Below, piece after piece: positions 48,189-57,766 of a DNA stretch of 64,000 bases. This DNA is from Chryseolinea serpens (GTDB taxonomy: Bacteria; Bacteroidota; Bacteroidia; Cytophagales; Cyclobacteriaceae). The position numbers and the translations under genes are program-made. The stretch lies in the NCBI RefSeq assembly GCF_900129725.1, contig NZ_FQWQ01000001.1, forward strand, positions 310,001 through 374,000, given 5' to 3'. The notes beneath the pieces were generated by a model that ran no database searches, was not told the DNA's origin, and saw only the letters and a list, made by a program, of their open reading frames with translations. Position 1 is the first letter of the stretch, and every line of letters starts with the position of its first letter.

Positions 48189-50129
48189 ATGAAAAAAGCC
48201 CTTCTCGTTATTACAATTTTTATTTCTCTTTCGGCTAGTGCCCAGATCGCGTTCCAGGATGCCAAAGCCATTCGGGAGCGCTGTGTCACGATTACGCCTC
48301 CCACTTTCGCATTTAATAATGACAACGAGTCTGTTCATATTTTGGTAGGGCATCTGAAAAACTATTTGCAAGCAACGGATAGAAGCAACCCGCTTCTGGT
48401 AGAGGATCAGGTGCTGAGGCAATTTGTAACCAATCCTTTCTTCGGTACGGAAATTCAACCGCTTATTACGGCTACGGGGGCGACTCCGGATGTTGCCCAA
48501 ACCATTTCTTCCGCCGCCAGCAAGTTGGGTGGACTGAATGTCACCACCGTCGCCGACGGGATCGCCCGTTTCCTGGTAGAGCGAACGAAGGCGGAATTGG
48601 ATGTGTACTTTTTTGAAAGGTTCAAGGAATTTCTGGAAAACAGCACTTACGGACACGACCTGCAGGTGCTTTTTCCAAACACCCATTCTGTGATGAGCGT
48701 TGTTGGCAGTGAAATTTACAATTACCAGATGTATCTGCAGTCGTTGCGCGAGGCGTTCGCGCAAGACCTTGCTGCGCTCTTGTCCAACACGAATCGCTGG
48801 ATCAACCAGAGCCCGCCCGGCACGATCGTGGCCGTCATCCAGCGATCTGCATTGTATCCATATCTTCGACTGGCATTGCAGCTGGCGGTGGATATCCAGA
48901 GCGGAAAGCATCCTGGCGATATCTTGAATGAATTTGCGGGAAGGGACTTCAGCGACACAGCCGTGTGGGGCGACTTTGGATCGATACTGAAAACCGCCAA
49001 CCTGTTCTCGCAATCCCTCCGGTCTGTTGATCCGGAACGTTATTGGATCTCGGAAACGGATTTTGCCTCCTTTCAGGATATCACCTTTACCCGGCTTTAT
49101 CTCGGGCTGCTGTACAAAAGAGCCGAGGAGCTTAACATTCGTATTGGCCGCACCGATCTGACAGCCGTATTTACAACCCTGGCTACCGGTCTTGACCGGG
49201 GGCAACAATTCGTTGGGGCGCTAAAACCCTTGCTCGTCCAGGCGGACCAACTGATTTCGGAAATTAAAGGACAGAGCGAGCGTGGCATCGCCGAGAACTA
49301 CGTCATGTTGGGAAATAGCATCCTGGAGATTGCCAAGGTCACTCATACATCCCTGCTGTCGTCGGCAGGTGTAACCTTGCTTCCCGCAGCCACTCTCGAC
49401 AACGCTCAGTTCCTCTTTAATCATACAGCAAATTTACTGGCGGATGTACGAACCCGGAGCTATAGTGCGGGTGTAATTGAGTTCTCCCTGATCCTGCAAA
49501 CCATGAACGTGGACGCCACGTTGGTCAGTGGTGTCATCAAATATGGAACCTTTATGGCCGCAGTGGCTACTGCCAAAACTTCGGAGGAAGTTAAACAGGC
49601 CATCGAGGTGGTGGCACTGCCGCCCGGTAGCTATCGCGTTAAACGGGAGTCGCATGCCAATATTTCCTTCAACGCCTACGTGGGGTTTTACGCAGGTAAC
49701 GAGCATATGCCCGCATCTGAAAAACAGAACAGCCTTTCGGTGGGTTTGTTTGCCCCGGTTGGATTTGCGTTCAGTATGGGTAGTTTGAAGGGGAAAGATG
49801 CAAAAAAAGGAGGGAAGTCGCTCAGCCTGTTCGCATCGGTGATCGACGTGGGCACACTAGCGTCGTTCCGGTTCAAAGACGACAACACCACCGTTTCATC
49901 GGATATACAGCTGAAAGATATCGTCGCGCCCGGTATATTTCTGATCTATGGCCTTGGCAAAAGCCCCATATCGATTGGCGCCGGTGTGCAGATGGGGCCC
50001 GCCTTACGGGACGTAGATCCCAACGGAGTGGCCGACATAAACAAAGACTACTACGTTCGCGCGGGTGGTTTCATCGCTGTGGATATCCCCATCTTTAATT
50101 TGTATAACCGGAAGGACAGCAAAAAATAA
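48189..50129 (+). CDS. exported protein of unknown function with barrel-like C-terminus
   Basis: This 646-residue protein has a signal peptide (MKKALLVITIFISLSASAQ). Residues 20-490 look mainly helical with no recognised family. The last 150 residues are alternating hydrophobic strands rich in Gly and aromatic residues (ANISFNAYVGFYAGNEHMPA; SLSVGLFAPVGFAFSMGSLK; APGIFLIYGLGKSPISIGAG) and end FIAVDIPIFNLYNRKDSKK, as in small outer-membrane barrels. It starts 5 bases after the protease stop codon. The set of inner-membrane, soluble protease and envelope proteins suggests one envelope-spanning function, which is inference. Confidence 0.72.
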   Translation: MKKALLVITIFISLSASAQIAFQDAKAIRERCVTITPPTFAFNNDNESVHILVGHLKNYLQATDRSNPLLVEDQVLRQFVTNPFFGTEIQPLITATGATPDVAQTISSAASKLGGLNVTTVADGIARFLVERTKAELDVYFFERFKEFLENSTYGHDLQVLFPNTHSVMSVVGSEIYNYQMYLQSLREAFAQDLAALLSNTNRWINQSPPGTIVAVIQRSALYPYLRLALQLAVDIQSGKHPGDILNEFAGRDFSDTAVWGDFGSILKTANLFSQSLRSVDPERYWISETDFASFQDITFTRLYLGLLYKRAEELNIRIGRTDLTAVFTTLATGLDRGQQFVGALKPLLVQADQLISEIKGQSERGIAENYVMLGNSILEIAKVTHTSLLSSAGVTLLPAATLDNAQFLFNHTANLLADVRTRSYSAGVIEFSLILQTMNVDATLVSGVIKYGTFMAAVATAKTSEEVKQAIEVVALPPGSYRVKRESHANISFNAYVGFYAGNEHMPASEKQNSLSVGLFAPVGFAFSMGSLKGKDAKKGGKSLSLFASVIDVGTLASFRFKDDNTTVSSDIQLKDIVAPGIFLIYGLGKSPISIGAGVQMGPALRDVDPNGVADINKDYYVRAGGFIAVDIPIFNLYNRKDSKK

Positions 50130-50174
50130 GTAAGCCAATATTTATCTATAAGATCTGTACAAAAGAATGCCAGT

Positions 50175-50540
50175 ATGAACACTTCCGACACCCACCATCA
50201 GCGCTTCGCAAAAATGACCTTCGCCTCGGTCTATCCGTTGTATCTCCAAAAAGTAGAGAAAAAAGGCAGGACAAAAGCAGAATTGCACCAGGTCATCGCG
50301 TGGCTAACAGGCTTTGATAACAAGAAGCTGCAGGAACTCATAAAGGAGAAGGCAACATTCGAAACGTTCTTCGAGCGCGCGTCGCTAAACCCCAACGCAA
50401 ACCTCATCACCGGGGTGATCTGCGGCTATCGTGTGGAAGAAATCGAGAACCCTTTGACGCAACAGGTCCGGTATTTGGATAAATTGGTGGACGAGTTGGC
50501 GAAGGGTAGAAAGATGGAGAAGATTTTGCGTGGCGCGTAG
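50175..50540 (+). CDS. DUF2200 family protein
   Basis: The 121-residue protein matches DUF2200 throughout: FAKMTFASVYPLYLQKVEKK, AELHQVIAWLTGFD and VICGYRVEEIENPLTQQVRY. These are small cytoplasmic proteins of unknown function with TfoX-like genomic company in other bacteria. It lies 45 bases after the three-gene operon in the same direction and may be read through, but its family is widespread and not tied to the operon. Confidence 0.88.
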   Translation: MNTSDTHHQRFAKMTFASVYPLYLQKVEKKGRTKAELHQVIAWLTGFDNKKLQELIKEKATFETFFERASLNPNANLITGVICGYRVEEIENPLTQQVRYLDKLVDELAKGRKMEKILRGA

Positions 50541-50591
50541 GGCGTTATGAAGCGTTGGGCGCTGTGAACGCTTGGAGCCATCGCGCCAGAT

Positions 50592-51227
50592 CTATTTTGC
50601 CTTACTACACTCAAATGTCGTCCATAAATTCTGAAGCTCTTTCCAAATGTCGTCGGCGGGTGGCCGTGGCGATAGTTCATAAAACATGAACGTATTGTTC
50701 TGTTCCTGGGGACACAACTTGATGTGAACGATACAATTAAGCGTGATCGGCATTTGCGCCATATAGTCCAGCATATCGATGGTGCCGGAATAGGTTTGCA
50801 GATCTCCTTTATCGGTGGTGATTTGCTTTATCTTGGCCTTGATCTGTACAAGCTTTTCCTTTGGAATCTTCCTTCTCTCAATGTTCCTCCCAACCAGCCC
50901 GTTATAATATGCCGTCAGATTTTTTTCAATGGTCTGTGGGCTGCTTTCCGGGCGACCCTCAAGATGCCATAAAAAAGCATACGTCCAATAGCCATTGGAT
51001 TTAGGGTCCGACCAACCCGGATTGAAACGCAGGTCTTCGACGCCTTTGTAAGGAATCGATGGAGCGAATTCGATCGGGATACCCATCCGTTCCACACCCC
51101 ATCCCTGGGGAATAGCAAGGGCATACGCAGGATCATATTTTTCGGCGTCAAATTCCTTGGCGGGTGTTTGGGCCCAGGTGTTCGTCGCGATCAGCAGCAG
51201 GGCGATCAAAGAAGAGCGTCGTATCAT
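50592..51227 (-). CDS. hypothetical secreted protein
   Basis: This 211-residue protein has a signal peptide (MIRRSSLIALLLIATNTWAQ). The mature part opens PAKEFDAEKYDPAYALAIPQ and is soluble, with no enzyme motif I can name; the wording (WTYAFLWHLEGRPESSP, GTIDMLDYMAQMPITL) recurs in uncharacterised periplasmic proteins of Bacteroidota. The ATG at 51227 is chosen because it begins the signal peptide. An AT-rich stretch at 51285-51310 upstream is the probable promoter region. Confidence 0.72.
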   Translation of the reverse strand: MIRRSSLIALLLIATNTWAQTPAKEFDAEKYDPAYALAIPQGWGVERMGIPIEFAPSIPYKGVEDLRFNPGWSDPKSNGYWTYAFLWHLEGRPESSPQTIEKNLTAYYNGLVGRNIERRKIPKEKLVQIKAKIKQITTDKGDLQTYSGTIDMLDYMAQMPITLNCIVHIKLCPQEQNNTFMFYELSPRPPADDIWKELQNLWTTFECSKAK

Positions 51228-51396
51228 TTGTTTTGGATTTATAGGCATCATATGCGTCCCGGATGTTCCTTCCGGCTATATTATTTATAAATGTATATAA
51301 TATAACGAAAATTCCCAGCGAGCTTCTAAAAAAATCATGATCAGAAAATGGGGGACTGGAGGAAAGGACATCAGACTCCAGGCGATTAGAGGAAGG

Positions 51397-51639
51397 TTAT
51401 CCCTTGTCGTCGGGTGAGCTGTTGAATGCGTTTCTCTTTTCTTCCATCCAGGCATCCATGGCTTCCTGGGAGGTCATGCTGTTGCGCATTTCATTCATCG
51501 CCTCGATATGCGCTGCATCACCTCGCTGGACCATTTCGCGCGCGTGCTTGCTCACCATCATGGCGATCTCATCAAAGGTGTTTGCACTAAAGGTGTGACC
51601 GCAGGCTCCGCCCAGTTGTTTACAGGTCATCGTTTTCAT
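51397..51639 (-). CDS. DUF1059 family small protein
   Basis: This 80-residue protein starts MKTMTCKQLGGACGHTFSAN, the DUF1059 signature with two cysteines, followed by FDEIAMMVSKHAREMVQRGD, where a metal-ligand His is expected. It is cytoplasmic and its function is unknown. The start at 51639 is supported by a perfect -7 element at 51659-51666; a longer in-frame start would precede this promoter. Confidence 0.82.
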   Translation of the reverse strand: MKTMTCKQLGGACGHTFSANTFDEIAMMVSKHAREMVQRGDAAHIEAMNEMRNSMTSQEAMDAWMEEKRNAFNSSPDDKG

Positions 51640-51658
51640 GGTGTTTCGCGTTTTCTGA

Positions 51659-51666
51659 CAAAGATA
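51659..51666 (-). promoter_or_regulatory. -7 element of the DUF1059 gene
   Basis: TATCTTTG on the minus strand, an exact TAnnTTTG match, 20 bases upstream of the ATG at 51639. No matching TTTG is at -33. Confidence 0.4.
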
Positions 51667-51726
51667 TAAAAAGGAGCCATGTTGGGTTGCTGGGTATCTC
51701 ACAGGGGATACCCGGCATGGGGAGTC

Positions 51727-53154
51727 CTACCGTCTTTCTTCGTCGAGTTTCACTTTCTTCTCGTGGGCTTGATGCAACATGGCATCGAGCATTTGCCGGT
51801 CATAATACCGGCCCTTGGCAATCACACCATAAATGGCGCGCAAGGCTTTGACGTCCGTCAGCGGATTCTGATCCAGCAACACCAAATCGGCATTCTTGCC
51901 GGTGGTCACCGTACCGGTTTTGTCCTCCACCCCAAAGTAACGGGTTCCGTTGATCGTGGCCGACTGCAGGATTTGCAACGGCGTCAATCCGGCTTGCTGA
52001 AAAATTTCCAGTTCATCGAGCAAGGATTCGGCAGGGTACACATACGTGTTTAGCGCGGCAGCGTCACTGCCGGCGATGATGGTGATGCCGGCCTGGTGGA
52101 TGAGGGGCATTTGTTTCAGCAGGAGTTGATAGCGGTCTTTGCGTTGCTGGCTTTGTGCCGGTGTTTCATTGGCCATGCGGTCGATCCGCCATTGATAGTT
52201 GGAAACATACCGTTTAGTAAGATACTGCAGGAACACATCGCCGCGGTGATCGGTTTGATCGAGATAGGCGAGCTGCCGTCCCCCAATCAGCGTGGGACAG
52301 ACAAACATGCCTCTCGAACCTAAAGCCTTATAGTTGGCCGTGGCCGTTTGCTGATCGAACAACGAAGTGTACCGGGATTCTGCGTCAGGCTTGGTCAGCG
52401 TGCCGCCGATGACCCCGTCCTTGATCGTTTTTTCATCGGTGCCCAGACGCAGCAGGTAGGTGGCATGTTCGATGCTGGTAAATCCTGCGGCCGCCAGTTC
52501 GTCGATCGTCAGATCATAAGGCACATGACCCGACACGCGATATCCGCGTGCCCTTGCCGCTTTCACGCTGGCTAAAAACAAGTCGCCCTTCAACGTGTTC
52601 TCCGTGATCTTCACGAAGTCCACCTTCATGCTGTCGAGCTTATCGAGCATCTGGTACAGTTCTTTTTCATTCTCGATCTCGAGATCGCCTTTCCAAATGG
52701 AATTTTTTCCTTCCAGCTTTAAGCCTGCCGTATAAATGGTGGGGCCGATGCGTTGGCCTTTGTTGATTTCGTCGCGCCACACCAGCACTTGCCGGCCCAG
52801 GTCGCTTGCGCAGTCGCGCACCGTGGTGATACCATAGGCAAGAAAGACCGGGAGCAAGGCCTCGTTGTCGGGAACCAGTTGCGTGCCTTCCAGGTGCACG
52901 TGCATATCCCACAGGCCGGGGATCATGTATTTCCCGTTGGCGTTGATGCGTTGCTCCTTCGATACGTTCCGCGACAATTTCTTCACGTCTCCAATGCCCT
53001 TGATCTTGCCCTCGCCGATCAGCACAGCGCGGTTCTTTTGCAGGCTGCCATCGGTCACATTGACAATATTGACGTTATAGATGAGCAGGTCGCCCTGGCC
53101 AAATCCCGGCAAGGGGAGGAGGCCGATGAGGAGAAGCAGGACGGTGGTTTTCAC
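51727..53154 (-). CDS. secreted amidohydrolase family protein
   Basis: From a GTG start the 475-residue protein has a signal peptide (VKTTVLLLLIGLLPLPGFGQ). The metal-dependent amidohydrolase barrel has HVHLEGT (metal-binding HxH near residue 84), a histidine strand VSGHVPYDLTID, EHATYLLRLG, and the aspartate in IIAGSDAAALNTY; it ends with the typical beta-sandwich return (GTVTTGKNADLVLLDQNPLT). It likely cleaves an amide or dipeptide in the periplasm. The GTG at 53154 is supported by a -7 element at 53178-53185; earlier in-frame codons lie upstream of it. Confidence 0.88.
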   Translation of the reverse strand: MKTTVLLLLIGLLPLPGFGQGDLLIYNVNIVNVTDGSLQKNRAVLIGEGKIKGIGDVKKLSRNVSKEQRINANGKYMIPGLWDMHVHLEGTQLVPDNEALLPVFLAYGITTVRDCASDLGRQVLVWRDEINKGQRIGPTIYTAGLKLEGKNSIWKGDLEIENEKELYQMLDKLDSMKVDFVKITENTLKGDLFLASVKAARARGYRVSGHVPYDLTIDELAAAGFTSIEHATYLLRLGTDEKTIKDGVIGGTLTKPDAESRYTSLFDQQTATANYKALGSRGMFVCPTLIGGRQLAYLDQTDHRGDVFLQYLTKRYVSNYQWRIDRMANETPAQSQQRKDRYQLLLKQMPLIHQAGITIIAGSDAAALNTYVYPAESLLDELEIFQQAGLTPLQILQSATINGTRYFGVEDKTGTVTTGKNADLVLLDQNPLTDVKALRAIYGVIAKGRYYDRQMLDAMLHQAHEKKVKLDEERR

Positions 53155-53177
53155 GATATAGACTTTGTACCTAAAGA

Positions 53178-53185
53178 CAAAGATA
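53178..53185 (-). promoter_or_regulatory. -7 element of the amidohydrolase gene
   Basis: TATCTTTG on the minus strand, an exact TAnnTTTG match, 24 bases upstream of the GTG at 53154. It supports that start codon. Confidence 0.4.
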
Positions 53186-53434
53186 GCAGGATGCCTGAAT
53201 CTTGTTGCCGACGCCTTTAGCGCAGGCGCGACACTGGGCTTGAACACAACAACTTACTCAGACCACGGAACGACTGGTTCAATGAGGGTTATCATGCTGT
53301 CGGGCGATAACCCTCTCCAGGTTGAAATGAGGAAGTCTGCGTATTCGAAGGGCTACGATGACGCTACACGCTGGCGTTCTGCGTATAAGATATGACCTAT
53401 TGAAAAATAAGCCGATAAATCCTATTTTTAAGTC

Positions 53435-54895
53435 ATGATACGCATTACATGTTTAGCTGCCATTTTATTTTTAATGAGCCGCCCCGGGTACTGTCAGTGG
53501 ACCCCCATCGGACTTCAAGGTAAAACCGTTGTCGCCTTGGGCGCCAATCAAACCGATGGTTCCATTTTCGCGGTGGCCGATCATGCTCTTTACAAGACCA
53601 GCAACAATGGGACGGATTGGAATGTTCTACAGAACGGCGTGGATGGATTGAGCATTTTATCAATGACCATCGATATCGATAACGCGATTTACCTGGGCAC
53701 CAGCAGCGGTGTTTATGTATCAAATGACGGTGGACAGTCGTTTCAGAGTCTCAATGCCAACTTACCGTCCGATTTTGGTTTGTATCCTTCGGTGGCGTCC
53801 ATTTGCGTTCTGAACGACCTGCTTTTTATCGGAACCAGTGCCGGGATCTACAAATGTGAGAAAGGCACATATGACTGGAAATCGTTTAATAAAAATCTGG
53901 CGTTCGACAAGGCCAATAAGATCATGGTTTTCTATAATGATTTTTTATACCTGGGAACCAGCGTTGGCATGTATAGCACCTCCATTCGCGAAGACAATTG
54001 GCAAAAGATCTACGATTATGAAACGTTTGACCTCGCTATTATCGGGAACGAGATTTACGCGGGTGTATCACAAGGATGTCCCCCAATAGTGAAATCATCA
54101 GATTTTGGGGCGACCTGGGTGAATGCCAGCCCGGCAACAGGCGCCTGCTTCGGGTATTCCATCTATAGTTTCGGAAATTCAATTTGGGTGGGCACCTACT
54201 ATTCCAGCGGAATTTACAGCATTGACAACGGTGCAAACTGGTCAAATATGGATATCGGCACCGACGCATCGGTGACCACCCTGGCCCGGAGAGGTACGTC
54301 GTTACTGGCAGGGACAGAATACTATAAGTATAACACCGGCGTGGGAGGAGTTTTTATAAAAAGTAATGTCTTCGAGAATATCCTGGAGACTTTGCCGTAC
54401 CCGGAATTTACGGCGCCTCCGGGTGAGTATGTTGAACCCGTTTCATTGGAAATTCACGCCCGGGATAAATCTGCCAAAGTATATTATACAACGGATGGCA
54501 CACTCCCCACAACAAGTTCTTCGCTCTACTCAAACGCCATGTCCATCGACAAAACCACGCTCATCAATGCCATTGCCGTGAATGACAAGGGCGAACAGAG
54601 TAAGATAAATACGGGATATTATCGGGTCAATTCGGTTACCGGGGTTGAAAAGGAAGCCAGGATAGAAGCTGAAATTTTTCCGAATCCATGTTCGACGCAA
54701 TTAACCGTCAGTTTCGGTACGAACAATCCGAAGGTGAACATTTCCATTTTGGATAACCTGGGACGAGTTGTCTATAATCATGATGCAAGCGAAAGCAGTA
54801 TCGCAATTGATACGAAGGCGCTTAATCCTGGCGTCTATTATTTGATTACAAAAGGGAACAACCAGCAGAACTCACAGATTTTTGTTAAACGCTAG
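53435..54895 (+). CDS. secreted beta-propeller protein with chitobiase-type domain and type IX sorting domain
   Basis: The 486-residue protein has a signal peptide (MIRITCLAAILFLMSRPGYC). Next is a propeller of sialidase/BNR-like repeats (YKTSNNGTDWNVLQNG; VYVSNDGGQSFQSLNANLP; IYSIDNGANWSNM) to about residue 310. A chitobiase/hexosaminidase C-terminal-like domain follows (KVYYTTDGTLPTTSSSLYS), and a type A type IX sorting domain ends the protein (FPNPCSTQLTVSFG, LNPGVYYLITKG). The BNR blades lack the FRIP motif of true sialidases, so enzyme activity is not implied. It is probably a surface or released sensor or binding protein. Confidence 0.87.
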   Translation: MIRITCLAAILFLMSRPGYCQWTPIGLQGKTVVALGANQTDGSIFAVADHALYKTSNNGTDWNVLQNGVDGLSILSMTIDIDNAIYLGTSSGVYVSNDGGQSFQSLNANLPSDFGLYPSVASICVLNDLLFIGTSAGIYKCEKGTYDWKSFNKNLAFDKANKIMVFYNDFLYLGTSVGMYSTSIREDNWQKIYDYETFDLAIIGNEIYAGVSQGCPPIVKSSDFGATWVNASPATGACFGYSIYSFGNSIWVGTYYSSGIYSIDNGANWSNMDIGTDASVTTLARRGTSLLAGTEYYKYNTGVGGVFIKSNVFENILETLPYPEFTAPPGEYVEPVSLEIHARDKSAKVYYTTDGTLPTTSSSLYSNAMSIDKTTLINAIAVNDKGEQSKINTGYYRVNSVTGVEKEARIEAEIFPNPCSTQLTVSFGTNNPKVNISILDNLGRVVYNHDASESSIAIDTKALNPGVYYLITKGNNQQNSQIFVKR

Positions 54896-55293
54896 CCAGC
54901 GGACAATGATGCTGTTGAAGTTGATCGGGATTTGTTTGCCGCTCCAAGCTTTCTGGCATATTGTCCAACGTATCGCCGCAGTCGCCCAGCGATTTCTCTC
55001 AGCGGAGTGCATCACCCGCCGGATAGCTGGCGCTAAAAATCGCGGCCATACCCGGCTCACATTGTCCAGCCGAACCCTTAGATCGTAGTTTGTTGCAAAA
55101 ACCTTTTCTACATCGCAGATATTTCACCGGCCAGAATCTTACTTTTGGTTTGCACTTCTAATTTGTAGAGTATCTTGAATGAGGTCAAAATTTTGCAAAA
55201 TGCTTAGAAGGAACGTTGTCATCGTGTTCTCCTGCCGCTGTATCCCCCAATCCATGGCAGCTATTTTTTGGCCGGCAACAGCTATCTTCACGC
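54896..55293. other. 398-bp intergenic region
   Basis: No gene is supported. It contains a perfect 12-base palindrome ATTTTGCAAAAT at 55190-55201, about 90 bases before the next start codon, which could be an operator. The first 200 bases show no clear terminator or promoter. Confidence 0.4.
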
Positions 55294-56457
55294 ATGCTCA
55301 AATCAATCGAAAGCTCCCAGAATAGCAATCGTCTCGAATCCATCGACATCGTGAGGGGGTTGGTGATGGTGATCATGGCCTTGGATCACGTCCGTGACTT
55401 TTTTAGCTACACCACCTATCGCCCGGACGATGTGACGCAGGCTTCCGCATTTTTGTTCTTCACCCGTTGGATCACCCATCTTTGTGCCCCGACTTTCATT
55501 TTTCTTTCCGGCGTCGGCATTTATCTCTTCTACAAAAGAGTTGATAGCCTAAGAAAAACAAGCCTATTCCTCCTAACCCGCGGGCTATGGCTGATCGTGG
55601 TAGAGGTTTTGTTAATTAGTTTTATACTGACCCAAGGATATCAACTAACACTGCTCTCGGTGATCTGGGCGATCGGGTGTTCTATGATTTTACTCGCCGC
55701 CCTGATTTGGCTCCCCCGTTGGCTTCAGATCGCGCTTTCGCTGGCCATGATTGCCGGACATAACGCCCTTCCAACGCTTGATAAGGTGTCGGCCGATAAC
55801 ATGCTGGTTGCCTTTTTGCATAACTCCCCATTCTTCGTAAGCGAGCCACCCATTTTAGTCGCCTATACCATTGTTCCCTGGGTTGGCGTGATGCTTCTGG
55901 GGTATGGCATCGGCTCGTGGTTTTTCTATCCGCCAACGGCGCGGGATAAAGTATTGCAAAGAACGGGCCTCTTCGCCTTGGCGCTTTTTTTTGTATTGAG
56001 GTTTTTAAATAGCTACGGCGATCCATCGCCCTGGAGCATCCAGGAACGCGGTGGGATTTTTACTTTACTTTCATTTTTCAAGGTGTCAAAATCTCCGCCA
56101 TCACTTTTATTCCTGTCGGTAACACTTGGAATAGCATGTATACTCCTGTCGCAAGCGGAGCGAATTCCGGCCCGGGCAAAAGAAATTCTGATCACCTATG
56201 GGCGGGTGCCGTTGTTCTATTTTATCGCGCACCTTGCACTCATCAGTCTTACATCCTTTTTATGGACTTACTTTTCATTCGGCAAGGGAGTTAACCTGTC
56301 CTTTTCGTCCGCCAAAGATTGGCCTGCGGCATATCACCCGAGTTTGTTGCGGGCATATTTCGTATGGTTGCTGCTGGTTAGCGCGCTCTATTTTCCATGC
56401 CGCTGGTATGGCCATTACAAAGCAAAAAGCAAGGCGTGGTGGACATCTTATCTGTAG
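55294..56457 (+). CDS. DUF1624/heparan-alpha-glucosaminide N-acetyltransferase-like membrane protein
   Basis: The 387-residue protein has about ten membrane helices and the family opening SNRLESIDIVRGLVMVIMAL followed by DHVRDFF, where the histidine is the conserved putative acetyl-transfer residue. Later helices include GRVPLFYFIAHLALISLTSF with a second conserved histidine. Members move acetyl groups across the membrane onto sugars; here the acceptor is unknown. The ATG at 55294 is preferred over one 78 bases upstream because the family sequence begins just after it. Confidence 0.85.
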   Translation: MLKSIESSQNSNRLESIDIVRGLVMVIMALDHVRDFFSYTTYRPDDVTQASAFLFFTRWITHLCAPTFIFLSGVGIYLFYKRVDSLRKTSLFLLTRGLWLIVVEVLLISFILTQGYQLTLLSVIWAIGCSMILLAALIWLPRWLQIALSLAMIAGHNALPTLDKVSADNMLVAFLHNSPFFVSEPPILVAYTIVPWVGVMLLGYGIGSWFFYPPTARDKVLQRTGLFALALFFVLRFLNSYGDPSPWSIQERGGIFTLLSFFKVSKSPPSLLFLSVTLGIACILLSQAERIPARAKEILITYGRVPLFYFIAHLALISLTSFLWTYFSFGKGVNLSFSSAKDWPAAYHPSLLRAYFVWLLLVSALYFPCRWYGHYKAKSKAWWTSYL

Positions 56458-56469
56458 AGGCGGCACCTG

Positions 56470-57120
56470 TCAAACGGCATCATCAACCTTCTCAGCCCAC
56501 ACATAAGCCCGTTTGGTGGCCCACTCAACATCCGGATAGGGAAGGCGCTCCAGGGTGTCGATGATTCTGAATTTGTTGTCGTCGAGTAATTTCAATATCC
56601 GGTCTGTTTGCAGGAAGTGCAGATCGATATCCACATCGATCTCGTTTGCCTTATCAAAATGCATCGTTTCTTCTCCCACATGAAACGAGAACAAAAAATG
56701 GGCGCCCTTCTTCAAAACGCGATTCACTTCTTTAAAAGCCAGGTCAACCTGATGGTAGTCAAAATGCACAATGGCATAAAAAGCTACCGCCGATCCAAAG
56801 TAATTTTCGCGGTAGGGTAAGGCAAGAAGATCAGCGGTCTCGAACTTGATAAGGGGGAATATTCTCCGGGCCACTTTCACCATTACCGGCGAAATATCCA
56901 TTCCAATGATATCCCGTAAGCCCGCGTCAAATAAAAATTTCGTGGTTTGCCCAGGTCCGCAGCCAAGATCAGCACAGGTGCCCGTATTTTCATTGAGCCG
57001 TGCAAACTCTTTCAAGATCAAGCGATCAAAATGTTTTTTAGAAAGTTCGTCAATGCGGGTGGCGGCATAGTTTTCGGCTGTAGCATTGTAGGTCTTTATT
57101 ATTTTTTCCTGTGGCTGCAT
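56470..57120 (-). CDS. class I SAM-dependent methyltransferase
   Basis: This 216-residue protein has the SAM-binding motif I (GTCADLGCGPGQTTKFLF, near residue 47), motif post-I (DIIGMDISPVMVKVARRIFP) and motif II/III (FGSAVAFYAIVHFD). It is soluble and of the UbiE-like group; the acceptor is unknown. Its ATG lies 2 bases after the stop codon of the hydrolase gene, so it is the last gene of the four-gene operon 58556-56470. Confidence 0.9.
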   Translation of the reverse strand: MQPQEKIIKTYNATAENYAATRIDELSKKHFDRLILKEFARLNENTGTCADLGCGPGQTTKFLFDAGLRDIIGMDISPVMVKVARRIFPLIKFETADLLALPYRENYFGSAVAFYAIVHFDYHQVDLAFKEVNRVLKKGAHFLFSFHVGEETMHFDKANEIDVDIDLHFLQTDRILKLLDDNKFRIIDTLERLPYPDVEWATKRAYVWAEKVDDAV

Positions 57121-57122
57121 TT

Positions 57123-57668
57123 TTAAATCAGTTTAATATCGTTAGCGACAAGGGTCAGATCGTTGTTAAATTGATGTCCACCGGTTGGAATTTCGCGGAA
57201 GGTAGCCCAGGGGAGTTGCTTTTTGTAAATGGCCAGGTGCCCGAACGGTACTTCTTCGTCATCCAGACAGTGATAGAGGAACAAAGGAATTTTCCTATTG
57301 AGTTTCTCAGCAAAATCTGGCTGCAGCTTAAAGGCTTGAACCCAATCTTCATCACCACTCCAAAAGGGTGTACCCATAAGAAAAATACCGGCAATCTTTT
57401 TTTTGATTTCCAGTTCGGAAAGACATGCCAGTAGCATGGAGGCTCCGAACGAGTGGCCAGCCAGGATAATGCCGTCTTCGCTGGTGGAAATTTCCCGGCC
57501 GATCTGCTTGCGTCTCCCGAGGTCCGGTGTTCCATCGCTACGCAGTAGGGGATATCGAACGGAATATCCGGAGCCCAGGTTTAACGTAAGCGAGGCGGCA
57601 AGTTTCGCGTCTGCGTCATAGCCCTCCTCCGATCCACTCCCATGAAAGAATAATACGTGTTTTGCCAT
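57123..57668 (-). CDS. RBBP9/YdeN-type alpha/beta hydrolase
   Basis: The 181-residue protein is a small alpha/beta hydrolase: MAKHVLFFHGSGSEEGYDA with the oxyanion loop, nucleophile elbow LAGHSFGASM (serine near residue 81), aspartate in CLDDEEVPFGH and histidine in PTGGHQFNN. This is the usual length for the group. The start at 57668 is chosen because the family sequence begins there. It is co-transcribed with the methyltransferase 2 bases downstream. Confidence 0.88.
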   Translation of the reverse strand: MAKHVLFFHGSGSEEGYDADAKLAASLTLNLGSGYSVRYPLLRSDGTPDLGRRKQIGREISTSEDGIILAGHSFGASMLLACLSELEIKKKIAGIFLMGTPFWSGDEDWVQAFKLQPDFAEKLNRKIPLFLYHCLDDEEVPFGHLAIYKKQLPWATFREIPTGGHQFNNDLTLVANDIKLI

Positions 57669-57766
57669 AGCATTGTGATTGCGGTTTAAAAAAATTAACA
57701 AGAATGATTTCAGACTGTTTTGTGATACGCCGTAGGGTGCCCCTTCGTCCTCAAGCCCTGATTTAT

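Noticed and set aside
47841-49208. A 455-codon minus-strand frame
   Set aside because: It crosses the boundary of two well-supported plus-strand genes and shows no protein-like motifs.
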